This document shows, piece by piece, positions 28,437 to 37,057 of a stretch of 64,000 bases of DNA. The first letter of the stretch is position 1; every line of letters starts with the position of its first letter. The stretch is from an uncultured Lachnospiraceae bacterium (GTDB taxonomy: Bacteria > Bacillota > Clostridia > Lachnospirales > Lachnospiraceae), in the NCBI GenBank assembly GCA_934418125.1, contig CAKRWT010000005.1:62001-126000 (forward strand). Direction: 5' to 3'. The position numbers and the translations under genes were made by a program. The notes under the pieces were generated by a model, which saw nothing but the letters and a program-made list of their open reading frames with translations, ran no database searches and was not told the origin of the DNA.

Positions 28437-29282
28437 GTGAATATATGGAGTGTGAATCGGATTATGAACCGGCTGAATGTCATGATGGACCATGCCATTG
28501 ACGGAGAACCAATCGAGGATTCCTTTGACGAAACGAAAATGTCTGCCTTGGAGACGAAGCTGGCGCAATATCTGAAAATGAATCAGTTGCGAAAAGAACA
28601 GTTACAGAAGGAAAAGGACAGGATAGATGAATTGATATCCGATATTTCCCACCAGACGAAAACGCCGCTTGCCAACATCCTACTGTATTCGGAACTACTG
28701 GCAGAAGCGGTATCCGATGAAAAGAGTGGGGAAATGGTAAGTGCTATCCATACCCAGGGCGAAAAATTGTCCTTTTTAATCCAATCTCTGGTAAAAACAT
28801 CAAGGCTGGAAAATGGGCTGATTCAAACTGCCCCTGAGAAAAATGCAGTGCAGGAGTTGGTGGAAAAAGCTGTTTTACAGATAGAAAAGAAGGCATTGCA
28901 AAAGAAGATTGAAGTAGGGGTATCCTCTACAAAGAGTGAAGCGTTTTTTGACATGAAATGGACAATGGAAGCGGTTGGCAATATTCTGGATAATGCGGTG
29001 AAATATACAGGGGAAGGCGGCAGAATCGAGATTGCTGTCAGCGAATATCCCCTGTTTGTAAGAATCGATATAAAAGATAATGGCATCGGCATTGCAGAAA
29101 GTGATTTGCCGAAGATTTTTGGGAGATTTTATAAATGTGCGACAACCAGACAGGAGGAAGGTGTCGGGTTGGGATTATATCTTGCCAGGGAAATTATTTC
29201 AGGACAGGGTGGCTATATCAAAGTAAAGTCTCAGGAGAATAAGGGAACTGTGTTCTCCGTATTCTTACGAAGCATGGTTTAA
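28437..29282 (+). CDS. Sensor histidine kinase without membrane helices
   Basis: A 281-residue kinase of the HisKA/HATPase_c type. His72 lies in the H box SDISHQTKTPLANIL; the N box NILDNAVKY, DNGIGI and GVGLGLYLARE complete the ATP site. Unlike BceS-type kinases, which have two membrane helices, the 60 residues before the H box are hydrophilic and coiled-coil-like, so the protein should be cytosolic. It may sense the state of the ABC exporter by contact or an internal signal. GTG 28437 follows GGGAGGAG. It forms an operon with the response regulator. Confidence 0.9.
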   Translation: MNIWSVNRIMNRLNVMMDHAIDGEPIEDSFDETKMSALETKLAQYLKMNQLRKEQLQKEKDRIDELISDISHQTKTPLANILLYSELLAEAVSDEKSGEMVSAIHTQGEKLSFLIQSLVKTSRLENGLIQTAPEKNAVQELVEKAVLQIEKKALQKKIEVGVSSTKSEAFFDMKWTMEAVGNILDNAVKYTGEGGRIEIAVSEYPLFVRIDIKDNGIGIAESDLPKIFGRFYKCATTRQEEGVGLGLYLAREIISGQGGYIKVKSQENKGTVFSVFLRSMV

Positions 29283-29431
29283 ATCTTTCAAAATTGTAAG
29301 AATAAAATCAAATAGGGAAAGATTTTGGAAAGAAAGATGTTTTATAGTCTGTATTGTAGAAATATGATACGGGCTTTTTTCGTAATAGGAAATTGCCGGC
29401 CAGAGTAAATTTTTTGATGGGAGGAAATGGA

Positions 29432-30109
29432 ATGGTTATTCTGGAAACAAGAAATCTTCAAAAGAATTATGGAAAGGACGATACGTTAGTCAAAGCCCTG
29501 GACCATGTGAGCCTGCAGATAGAAAATGGGGAATTTGTAGCCATTGTGGGAACCTCAGGAAGTGGAAAATCCACACTATTACACATGCTTGGCGGCTTGG
29601 ACAGACCAACGGCGGGAGAAGTGTTTGTGGATGGCAAGAATATTTTTTCCCTGGGGGATGAGGAATTAACCATTTTCCGAAGAAGGAAAATAGGGTTTGT
29701 CTTCCAACAGTTTAACCTGATTCCGACTATGAATGTTTATGAAAATATAATGCTTCCGATGGGATTGGACGGAAAGGTGCCGGACGAAGGCTATATTGAT
29801 AAAATAGTCAAAACATTGGGGCTGGAAAATAAGCTGCACAATCTTTCCAATCATCTGTCCGGTGGACAGCAGCAGAGAGTCGCAATCGCAAGGGCGTTGG
29901 CAAGTAAACCGGCAATTATTCTGGCAGATGAACCAACCGGAAATCTGGACAGCAGAACGAGCCAGGATGTATTGGGGCTGTTAAAAGTAACGGGCGAACA
30001 GTTCCGGCAGACGATAGTCATGATTACCCATGATGAGGAAATCGCGCAGATGGCAGACCGGATTATCCGGATTGAAGATGGAAAGATTGTAGGTGGTGCC
30101 GATGATTAG
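29432..30109 (+). CDS. ABC transporter ATP-binding protein (MacB/Bce type)
   Basis: A 225-residue ATPase subunit. Walker A GTSGSGKST (about 37-45), Q loop FVFQQFNLIPTMNVYENI, signature LSGGQQQRVA (about 140) and Walker B ILADEPTGNLDS are all intact. ATG 29432 follows GGGAGG; an upstream in-frame start at 29393 has no ribosome site. It overlaps the permease start by 8 bp, so the two are coupled. The group exports or detaches peptides, lipids or antibiotics at the outer face of the membrane. Confidence 0.95.
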   Translation: MVILETRNLQKNYGKDDTLVKALDHVSLQIENGEFVAIVGTSGSGKSTLLHMLGGLDRPTAGEVFVDGKNIFSLGDEELTIFRRRKIGFVFQQFNLIPTMNVYENIMLPMGLDGKVPDEGYIDKIVKTLGLENKLHNLSNHLSGGQQQRVAIARALASKPAIILADEPTGNLDSRTSQDVLGLLKVTGEQFRQTIVMITHDEEIAQMADRIIRIEDGKIVGGADD

Positions 30110-32609
30110 GGTAGAGAATAAGAAAACAATTCGACATGTGGCAGATATTTCTTTCAGAACCGAAAAGATGAGAAATCTGTTTGCGGTAATAGCCATTATT
30201 CTTACTACGGTGCTGTTTTGCAGTTTATTTGCGATTTCCAGTAGTCTGCTGGCATCTGTAGAGGAAAGCACCATGCGCCAGGTGGGTGGAAATGCACATG
30301 GCGGCTTTAAGTACCTTACGCCGGAACAATATGAACGTCTGAGCAAACATCCGGACATTAAAGAAATATCGTATTCGGTGGTGCTGGCGAGTGCAGAAAA
30401 TCCGGAACTGAGTAAAAGACCAACAGAAATCCGGTATGCGAAGGATGCATTAGAAGCGGAAATGATGTTTTCCATGCCTACCACAGGAAGACTGCCGGAA
30501 GCAAAGAATGAAATCGCAACCGATACCCTGGTTTTGGAACAGTTAGGAATTCCGGCAAAACTGGGTGAAGTGGTAACCTTGCAATATTCTGTGGGCGGGA
30601 CAGCATACCAGGACAGTTTTATATTGGTTGGTTTCTGGAAAGGTGATATTATCATGAGTGCCAGTCAGGCGTGGCTGAGCAGGGAATACGTGGAGGAAAT
30701 ACTAAGCAAACACGATTTAAGCCAGGAAGAAATATGCGGTTCCATCAATGCAGAGGTCAATTTTAACAATTCGTGGAACATAGAGTCTAAGTTAATCAAA
30801 GTAATTACGGAAAGCGGTTATTCTGCGGATGAAATTGATTACGGGGTAAACTGGGCATATATGGGAAGTGAATCCCTGGATGCCGGCACTGTTCTGGGAG
30901 TCGTTATGATTGTGCTTATCATAACCTTTTGCGGATACTTAATGATTTCTAATGTATTCATGATTAGTGTTGCAAAAGATGTACATTTCTATGGTCTGTT
31001 AAAAACCATTGGCACAACCGGAAAGCAGATGAAAGTACTGATTAGGAGACAGGCAATGCGGATTAGTCTGATAGGGATTCCCATAGGATTGTTCCTCGGA
31101 AGTCTGGTAGGGAGTGCGCTTACTCCGTTTGTATTGGAAATTCTGAATACCAATGTGGTCAAAATAGCCATTCGCTGGTGGGTATTTCTGTTTGCGGCAT
31201 TGTTTGCATGGGGAACGGTGTTTATCAGTATCCATAAAGCAGAGAAGGTGGCTTCCAGGGTAAGCCCCATAGAAGCCCTTAGAATGACAGATGCTATCGA
31301 TAAGAAAAAGAAGAACAGTAAACCAGGTCAGAAGATTAGCCTGTGGAAAATGGCAGGAGAGAATGTAGGAAGAAACCGGAGAAAAGTGGTTCTCGTGACC
31401 CTTTCCTTATCCTTCAGCCTGATTATCCTAAACAGTGCCTACTCTATGGCAGACAGTTTTGATATGGATGCCTATCTGGACAACATGATTAGCCATGATT
31501 TTGTGATTGGGGATGTATCCTGGTTTAATGTGTATTCCCAGTATGTAAAGCAGGATACCTTAAACGATAGTTTCCTGAAGGAACTGTCAAAACACAGCGG
31601 AATAGAGTCACTGGAAAAGATATATTTTTCGGAAAATATCTGCAACTTGGATGAGCACTGGAATGATATGGCAGAACGCATCGGGGAAACGTTTGGGGTG
31701 AGTGGACAAAGGCTCGAAGATATAAAAGAGGAAATAGAGAGCGGAAAAGCAATCTATCATGTGTATGGAATAGACGATGCCGTATGGGATGACGTTACCG
31801 TATGGCAGGGAGAAATTGATTTGGAAAAGCTGCACAGCGGGAAGTATGTGGCAGTCAGCCCCCATGATACGGAAGGGCAGCTTAGCGCGTATCAAGTAGG
31901 GGACATGATAGAGGTATTCAGCCAGACAGGGGAAAGCAGAAGCTGTGAAATCCTTGCCATTGCAAGTATTCCATATAATATCAGCATCCAGCATAGTCAC
32001 CCGGTTGATATTGATATTCTGGTTCCAACGGATATCTTTTTACAGGAGGTGGAACAGAAATGCCCGATGATAATTACCCTGGATGTGGAAGCAGAAAAGG
32101 TAGATGAGATAGAGCAGTTCCTGGCAGGGTATTGTAAAGAGCAAGACCCTAATATGCAGTATACTTCCAAAGCCACTTATGTGGAAGAGTATGAAAATAC
32201 CCAGAGAACCTATAAAGTAGTGGGAATGGTTGCCAGTATCCTGTTAGCTTTTATCGGGATTGCCAATTTTACCAATACCAGCATTACCTCCATGGTAGCA
32301 AGGAAACGGGAGCTTGCATTGCTGGAAAGCATTGGCATGACCATAAGGCAGCAGAGGGCAATGCTTATTTTTGAGGGATTGATTTATATGTTGCTTACCT
32401 TTGCCTTTACCGCGACGATTGGCACATTGATTGGAAGCTACGGGATGTCGATGCTGCTGGGGAACCAATACTATAAGGTTCATTTCACGATAATCCCGGC
32501 GGTAGTCTGTATGCCAATATTCTTAATGATTGCAGTACTCATACCTGTTTTGAGCCAGAGGTATGTGAATGGGGAAAGTGTCGTGGAGCGTCTGAGGATG
32601 ACGGAATAA
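30102..32609 (+). CDS. FtsX-family ABC transporter permease
   Basis: An 835-residue membrane protein with two FtsX repeats. The pattern is one N-terminal helix (LFAVIAIILTTVLFCSLFAI), an extracellular domain of about 200 residues, three helices with VFMISVAKDVHFYGLLKTIG, then a second helix-domain-three-helix unit ending near RQQRAMLIFEGLIYMLLTF. This is the 8-helix MacB/LolE/SalY type used against antimicrobial peptides. ATG 30102 lies inside the end of the ATPase gene, with AGGTGG before it. A TetR gene and its probable operator follow directly. Confidence 0.92.
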   Translation: MIRVENKKTIRHVADISFRTEKMRNLFAVIAIILTTVLFCSLFAISSSLLASVEESTMRQVGGNAHGGFKYLTPEQYERLSKHPDIKEISYSVVLASAENPELSKRPTEIRYAKDALEAEMMFSMPTTGRLPEAKNEIATDTLVLEQLGIPAKLGEVVTLQYSVGGTAYQDSFILVGFWKGDIIMSASQAWLSREYVEEILSKHDLSQEEICGSINAEVNFNNSWNIESKLIKVITESGYSADEIDYGVNWAYMGSESLDAGTVLGVVMIVLIITFCGYLMISNVFMISVAKDVHFYGLLKTIGTTGKQMKVLIRRQAMRISLIGIPIGLFLGSLVGSALTPFVLEILNTNVVKIAIRWWVFLFAALFAWGTVFISIHKAEKVASRVSPIEALRMTDAIDKKKKNSKPGQKISLWKMAGENVGRNRRKVVLVTLSLSFSLIILNSAYSMADSFDMDAYLDNMISHDFVIGDVSWFNVYSQYVKQDTLNDSFLKELSKHSGIESLEKIYFSENICNLDEHWNDMAERIGETFGVSGQRLEDIKEEIESGKAIYHVYGIDDAVWDDVTVWQGEIDLEKLHSGKYVAVSPHDTEGQLSAYQVGDMIEVFSQTGESRSCEILAIASIPYNISIQHSHPVDIDILVPTDIFLQEVEQKCPMIITLDVEAEKVDEIEQFLAGYCKEQDPNMQYTSKATYVEEYENTQRTYKVVGMVASILLAFIGIANFTNTSITSMVARKRELALLESIGMTIRQQRAMLIFEGLIYMLLTFAFTATIGTLIGSYGMSMLLGNQYYKVHFTIIPAVVCMPIFLMIAVLIPVLSQRYVNGESVVERLRMTE

Positions 32610-32628
32610 GTTCAGGGCTGGAAATTGG

Positions 32629-32672
32629 TTGACACGCAGCAGAAAGGATGATACGCTAACAATGTTAGCGTA
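32629..32672 (+). promoter_or_regulatory. TetR promoter with 21-bp palindromic operator
   Basis: TTGACA at 32629-32634, and 17 bp later TACGCT at 32652-32657 as a weak -10. That hexamer is the start of a perfect palindrome TACGCTAAC-AAT-GTTAGCGTA (32652-32672). A partial further GTTAAC half site follows. A palindrome on the -10 just before a TetR gene is the usual autoregulation layout. Confidence 0.75.
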
Positions 32673-32700
32673 CAATGTTAACAAAAAACGGGGTGTCAAT

Positions 32701-33315
32701 ATGCCAAAGGACAAGACAGCAAGCCATATTCAGGTCATAATAGCCATGAGGGCTGAATTTTTAGAAAAGGGATTTGCAGATGCATCCGTGCGGAGTATTG
32801 CAGCGCGGGCTGGAATGTCGGCGGCAGGGCTGTATCGGCATTATAAAAACAAAGAGGATATGTTTGATGCCCTGATGCAGCCTTTGATGGGCGAAATGAA
32901 TGAGTGGCTGGAGCACCATAGAAGAATGAAATATGCTATGGTGGACCAGGATGGTGCAGACCGGGAGATGCTCTTTGGAGAAGCCTATATGGATTTTGTG
33001 AAAGATGTGCTGTATCCCCGCAGGGAGGAATTCAAGCTGCTGCTCAGGGGTGCGCGCGGAACCAAGTATGAGAATTTTCTTCATGATTTTGTAGAAGAAC
33101 AGCAAAGGGATATGATGGAAACCTTTGAATATATGAGGGCACATGGATGTGAGATAAAAATACCCACGCAGGAGGAAATGCACACATTGCTCAGTGCCTA
33201 TCTGACAGCAGTGTTTGAAACGATTCTACATGGATATGAAAAAGAAAAAATGGAATATTGCATGGATACGCTGAACCGGTTTTTCCTGCCGGGCTGGATG
33301 GCGATTATGGGATAA
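32701..33315 (+). CDS. TetR/AcrR-family transcriptional regulator
   Basis: A 204-residue repressor-type protein. The HTH is in residues 10-55: RAEFLEKGFADASVRSIAAR, AGMSAAGLYRHYKNKEDM. The C-terminal ligand domain is all-helical and not assignable. ATG 32701 follows GGGGTG and lies downstream of the operator; the open frame reaches back to 32629, but that part covers the promoter. It probably controls itself and possibly the ABC exporter just upstream. Confidence 0.9.
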   Translation: MPKDKTASHIQVIIAMRAEFLEKGFADASVRSIAARAGMSAAGLYRHYKNKEDMFDALMQPLMGEMNEWLEHHRRMKYAMVDQDGADREMLFGEAYMDFVKDVLYPRREEFKLLLRGARGTKYENFLHDFVEEQQRDMMETFEYMRAHGCEIKIPTQEEMHTLLSAYLTAVFETILHGYEKEKMEYCMDTLNRFFLPGWMAIMG

Positions 33316-33339
33316 CGAAGCTTGCCCGGGAGGTTAATC

Positions 33340-33855
33340 ATGCCTGAAAATAAAAATAAAAACAAATACGAACATATCATTCATCCGTTTCCACCCTTAT
33401 ACGACGAGCATTCCGAAATCCTTATTTTAGGAAGTCTGCCATCGGTAAAATCAAGAGAGCAGATGTTCTTCTATGGGCATCCTCAGAATCGTTTCTGGAA
33501 GGTGCTCAGTGCAGTGCTGGGAGAAACGCTTCCCACCACAGTCGAAGAAAAGAAGCAGATGTTACTGCGAAACCATATTGCCCTCTGGGATACGATTTAC
33601 AGTTGTGACATTATTGGCTCCAGTGACAGCAGCATCCGGAATGTAGTCCCTACGGATTTAAACAGGATACTCACAGAATCTGCTGTCAGCCGGATATATT
33701 GTAATGGCAAAACTTCAGCGAAGTATTTTGAAAAGTACCAGCAGAAGATTCTTGGCATGGAGGCACAGGTGTTACCCTCCACCAGCCCGGCGAATGCCGC
33801 CTATTCTGTGGAGAAGTTAATCAGTATGTGGGCAGAGGCGTTGCAGAATCGGTAA
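33340..33855 (+). CDS. DNA-deoxyinosine glycosylase (UDG superfamily)
   Basis: A 171-residue member of the uracil-DNA glycosylase fold in the hypoxanthine-DNA glycosylase branch. LILGSLPSVKSREQMFFYGH near residue 30 corresponds to the UDG motif 1 region, NRFWKVLSAVLG follows, and LPSTSPANAAYS near the end corresponds to motif 2. It removes deaminated bases (hypoxanthine, perhaps uracil) from DNA. ATG 33340 follows GGGAGGT, 24 bp after tetR. Its last 35 bp overlap the convergent metallophosphoesterase gene. Confidence 0.85.
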   Translation: MPENKNKNKYEHIIHPFPPLYDEHSEILILGSLPSVKSREQMFFYGHPQNRFWKVLSAVLGETLPTTVEEKKQMLLRNHIALWDTIYSCDIIGSSDSSIRNVVPTDLNRILTESAVSRIYCNGKTSAKYFEKYQQKILGMEAQVLPSTSPANAAYSVEKLISMWAEALQNR

Positions 33856-34732
33856 AAATAGCCGTTAAAGGACAAGAGGACAGAACCGTTCTTTCTACGA
33901 AAAGGGTTCTGTCCTTTCGTATGTCTACAGACCATTTTACAAGGGAAATCTGTGCGTGTTCAATTTCCAGACAGGTAATGCAGCGGGGATGGACACAACT
34001 GCCGGTGTTGAGATAGGCAGGAGCCTCCGGGTTCAGGCGGGGACGGTGGGTGTGACCGGTAACAAGGTGCAACTGATTTTTTACCGCAAAGGCAGACAGC
34101 CGCTTCTCCGTATGGTCTTTCCGGGTATAGTTCTTAGCCGCACTGGTAGGGTCTAACACGCCGAAATGCTCTAAGGGTCGCCATACATAGCGTACCAGGA
34201 AGCGGGTTACGCGCCACAGCGTAGAATTAAAGAAATCCGCCTGATGTCCGTGGGTCAGATGGAGGCAGTTCCCGGTCAGCGGATCCCTTAGAATCAGACC
34301 TTCATAGAAAGGCAGGTCGGGGAAAAGAGATTGTTTGCACTGCGTATCACTGCAAAAATAGGAGGCACATTTCTGGCGGCTGTAATTACATTTCTTCTTT
34401 TCCATATCGTGATTGCCATAGAGCAGGAAAAGGCGGTGTTCCTGATAAAACCGGGACATAAGCCAGAAAATGTGGTTGTGGATGTCGATAATCTGATTCA
34501 TATTCCGGTTTTCCCACAGTTCATCCCCATCCCCCAGTTCGATATAGGAAAAGCCCTTGTGGTAGTAATGCTGCAGGGCAGTGAAATAGAGGTTCTGATT
34601 TTTCAGGAAGTTATCGCCCCAACTGCCATCTCCACGATGGCAGTCACTGATAAGGACATAACGGCTGTTGGCAGTAAGGGGGAGAACAGGGGCTTTCTGA
34701 AAGGCTTTTTGCAGGCGGGAATCATAACTCAT
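33821..34732 (-). CDS. Metallophosphoesterase family protein
   Basis: A 303-residue calcineurin-like phosphoesterase. Metal ligands are seen in YVLISDCHRGDGSWG, ELGDGDELWE, LLYGNHDME, LTHGHQAD and VTGHTHRPR. This subgroup acts on phosphomonoesters or UDP-sugar-lipid type substrates, but none can be named here. The start at 34732 has GGAGG eight bases upstream and overlaps the stop of the DUF4474 gene as ATGA, so the two are coupled. The last 30 codons run through a strong 11-bp hairpin and into the end of the opposite glycosylase gene, so the C-terminus may be a read-through extension. Confidence 0.85.
   Translation of the reverse strand: MSYDSRLQKAFQKAPVLPLTANSRYVLISDCHRGDGSWGDNFLKNQNLYFTALQHYYHKGFSYIELGDGDELWENRNMNQIIDIHNHIFWLMSRFYQEHRLFLLYGNHDMEKKKCNYSRQKCASYFCSDTQCKQSLFPDLPFYEGLILRDPLTGNCLHLTHGHQADFFNSTLWRVTRFLVRYVWRPLEHFGVLDPTSAAKNYTRKDHTEKRLSAFAVKNQLHLVTGHTHRPRLNPEAPAYLNTGSCVHPRCITCLEIEHAQISLVKWSVDIRKDRTLFVERTVLSSCPLTAIFTDSATPLPTY
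33877..33915. terminator. Probable bidirectional terminator inside the metallophosphoesterase 3' end
   Basis: An 11-bp perfect stem AGGACAGAACC / GGTTCTGTCCT with a 17-nt loop. It lies 22 bp after the glycosylase stop. T runs on either side are short, so termination may be partial. It is inside the coding frame of the convergent gene. Confidence 0.55.
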
Positions 34733-35616
34733 GAAGAATGCCTCCGCAGATGAAGTAATTTCCGGAAGAAAAAGGGAAGTAAAAAGTAAAGATAGAGCAG
34801 GCGGTCTAGGGTCAGGCAAAAGACACGGGTAATCCTGCGGTAGAGGAAACAGAAGAAGCGGTTCCAAAACTGTGCCCATTTTCTTCGGAGACGATAAAAG
34901 AAAGAAGTACGGGAAGGCAGAGGCTCCCGGAAACAAATCTGCAGGGAGGTGCCACAGCATTTTACCAGATGCATGGGAAATCCGGTGTCGGACAACCCTT
35001 TTAGAAAGCCGTACATCATATCACAATCGGGAAAGACCACAGAGGCAGTCAGTGTAAGACATTCCGGTCTGGAGAAACAGCCGGGAAGAAAGGCGGTAAG
35101 CCACCAGGTTCGTTTTGCCATCCGGGCATAGCAGGAGTCTTTCCTGCTCAGGGTAAAGGAGAGCGATAGCATGTCATCATCGTCCACTGCCTGAAAGAGT
35201 GTTCTGGATAAGTCACTTTTCGGAACGATGTGGTCGGCATAATAAATACCCACCTCCGCACCGGTGTTGATACCATACTGTCCTTTCCAGAATTCTATCA
35301 GCCAGGTACGTCCGTCATAGGAAAAATAAACCGGCAGGCAGTCAAACACCATGGAGAGGAAAGAAGCCGCATGGTCAAAGTGTGCCGTATAGCTGGCAGA
35401 GCGTTGCCAGGCATCTTTGTGGGTGGAGATACAGTCCTGGGTGGCATCATAGAGATAACCGAAAGGGGAAAGCAGGGAGTTTAGGAGTTCACATTTCTGT
35501 GTATGGGAAAGTGTGCAGACTTTCCGGACACATTTACGTTTACGGAAGGTAAACAGGGTTATGCTGCACAGTAGCAGAAGCAGTAGGAAAATTCCCAGAG
35601 AAAGGTACATAATCAA
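34729..35616 (-). CDS. Membrane-anchored DUF4474-like protein
   Basis: A 295-residue protein with one strong N-terminal helix (MIMYLSLGIFLLLLLLCSIT). The central part FGYLYDATQDCISTHKDAWQ and YDGRTWLIEFWKGQYGINTG is, to my recollection, the pattern of DUF4474, common in Lachnospiraceae. The C-terminus is rich in Arg, Phe and Leu and may hold another membrane segment. Function unknown. It is coupled by ATGA to the metallophosphoesterase, so the two probably act together. Confidence 0.6.
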   Translation of the reverse strand: MIMYLSLGIFLLLLLLCSITLFTFRKRKCVRKVCTLSHTQKCELLNSLLSPFGYLYDATQDCISTHKDAWQRSASYTAHFDHAASFLSMVFDCLPVYFSYDGRTWLIEFWKGQYGINTGAEVGIYYADHIVPKSDLSRTLFQAVDDDDMLSLSFTLSRKDSCYARMAKRTWWLTAFLPGCFSRPECLTLTASVVFPDCDMMYGFLKGLSDTGFPMHLVKCCGTSLQICFREPLPSRTSFFYRLRRKWAQFWNRFFCFLYRRITRVFCLTLDRLLYLYFLLPFFFRKLLHLRRHSS

Positions 35617-35704
35617 CAGTTCCGTAAAGAATGGTTTACTATATGGTATGAAAAGTGTGGAAAAAAAGTTCGGATTTGTAGTTACAGCAGATTTTATTGT
35701 TATG

Positions 35705-35713
35705 TGGTATAAT
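35705..35713 (+). promoter_or_regulatory. Extended -10 promoter before the esterase gene
   Basis: TGGTATAAT is a full extended -10 box without a good -35. It lies about 115 bp before the esterase start. The spacing contains GGAAAAGTGT at about 35740 and 35773 and a related copy near 35650, a short direct repeat of unknown meaning. Confidence 0.5.
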
Positions 35714-35829
35714 GAGCAGATAAAAGATGGACAGCCTGGGAAAAGTGTGAAGCATACATAACTTTAGACCTGGAAAAGTGTAATAAATGAAGAATGATGA
35801 TTCAAATAAAGTAATTCAGAAGGGAAAAA

Positions 35830-36525
35830 ATGAAAGAGACAATCTCTGTCGCAGGACGAAAATGTGATATTTTCTATAGAGAATCAGAACCAATAACAAC
35901 CCTGTTACTGCAGCCCATGGGCGAACACGAACTATCGGGGATTGCACGGGAATATGAACAGATTCAGGCAGGCACGGAAACGGGATTTATGCTGGCTGCT
36001 TTCCGGGTCAATGACTGGAATGGCGAACTGTCGCCATGGCAGGCACCAGCAGTCTTTCGGGAACAGGAATTTGCCGGGCTTGGGCAGGCAACCTTGCAGG
36101 AGGTTCTGGAAAAGATTCTACCAGAAGTGCTGGCAAGATACCATCTGTCAGAAGAAATTCCGGTTATTCTTGGAGGATATTCCCTGGCAGGGCTTTTTGC
36201 CCTCTGGGCAGCGTATCAGACTAACCGGTTTCAGAAAATTGCAGCAGTGTCCCCCTCTGTCTGGTTTCCGGGCTGGCTGGAATATATAAAGGACAGAAGC
36301 ATACAGGCACAGGCGGTGTATCTGAGCCTTGGCAGGAAGGAAGAAAAGGCTGGAAACAGGCAGATGGCTACGGTGGGCGACAACCTCAGACTGATGCAGG
36401 AATGGTATCAGGAAAAGGAACTGCCCGGACGGGTTACTCTGGAATGGAATGAAGGCAATCATTTCCGGGAACCGGAGATAAGAACCGCGAAAGGATTTTC
36501 GTGGGCGATGAAAAATATGCTATAA
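35830..36525 (+). CDS. Alpha/beta-hydrolase, putative esterase
   Basis: A 231-residue soluble hydrolase. The nucleophile elbow GGYSLAGLFALWAAY (Ser near residue 118) and AVSPSVWFPGW with a late Asn-His (GNHFREPEIR) fit the esterase-D-like/ferric-enterobactin-esterase-type fold of the clan. GYSLAG replaces the commoner GxSxG with an S-L-A-G form seen in this group. The substrate is unknown. AGAAGGG lies before the ATG. The thioesterase gene follows 37 bp later. Confidence 0.75.
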   Translation: MKETISVAGRKCDIFYRESEPITTLLLQPMGEHELSGIAREYEQIQAGTETGFMLAAFRVNDWNGELSPWQAPAVFREQEFAGLGQATLQEVLEKILPEVLARYHLSEEIPVILGGYSLAGLFALWAAYQTNRFQKIAAVSPSVWFPGWLEYIKDRSIQAQAVYLSLGRKEEKAGNRQMATVGDNLRLMQEWYQEKELPGRVTLEWNEGNHFREPEIRTAKGFSWAMKNML

Positions 36526-36562
36526 TTGTATTATCATTAGGAAAAGATAAGGTGGGAGAAAG

Positions 36563-37057
36563 ATGGAAGAGAAGGATACGAAAGCATTAGAACCCAAAAA
36601 GGTTTCTGATTCTGAAACCTCGCAGCTTAGAGTCATTATCTATCCGGATATCAACGGATTTGGAAGACTGTTCGGCGGGCGGCTCTTAGCGTGGATAGAT
36701 GAAGTGGCAGGTGCGACTGCCAGACGGCATTGTGGCAGGGATGCCACTACCGTAGCGATTGATAATCTGTATTTTAAATCCGGTGCTTACTTAAATGACA
36801 TTATTGTCATTATTGGAAAAGTAACGCATGTAGGGCATACCTCAATGGAAGTAAGGGTGGATACTTACCGGGAGGATGTAGACGGTACAAGGCACGTTAT
36901 CAACCGGGCATATTTTGTGATGGTTGCCATGGGCGATGACGGAAAACCAACCGCCGTTCCCCCTCTGATTCTGGAAAATGACGGGGAACGTATGGAATGG
37001 GAAAATGCGGAGAAAAGACGTGAATTACGCCTTATCCGGAAAAAGGAAGGATATTAA
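36563..37057 (+). CDS. Acyl-CoA thioesterase, hotdog fold (YciA/BACH type)
   Basis: A 164-residue single-hotdog enzyme that hydrolyses acyl-CoA. The family motif NGFGRLFGGRLLAWIDEVAG with its catalytic Asp, then RHCGRDATTVAIDNLYFKSG and VGHTSMEVRVDTYRED, are clear. It is probably in one transcript with the esterase upstream. It ends in a 4-bp overlap with the convergent GH2 gene. Confidence 0.88.
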   Translation: MEEKDTKALEPKKVSDSETSQLRVIIYPDINGFGRLFGGRLLAWIDEVAGATARRHCGRDATTVAIDNLYFKSGAYLNDIIVIIGKVTHVGHTSMEVRVDTYREDVDGTRHVINRAYFVMVAMGDDGKPTAVPPLILENDGERMEWENAEKRRELRLIRKKEGY

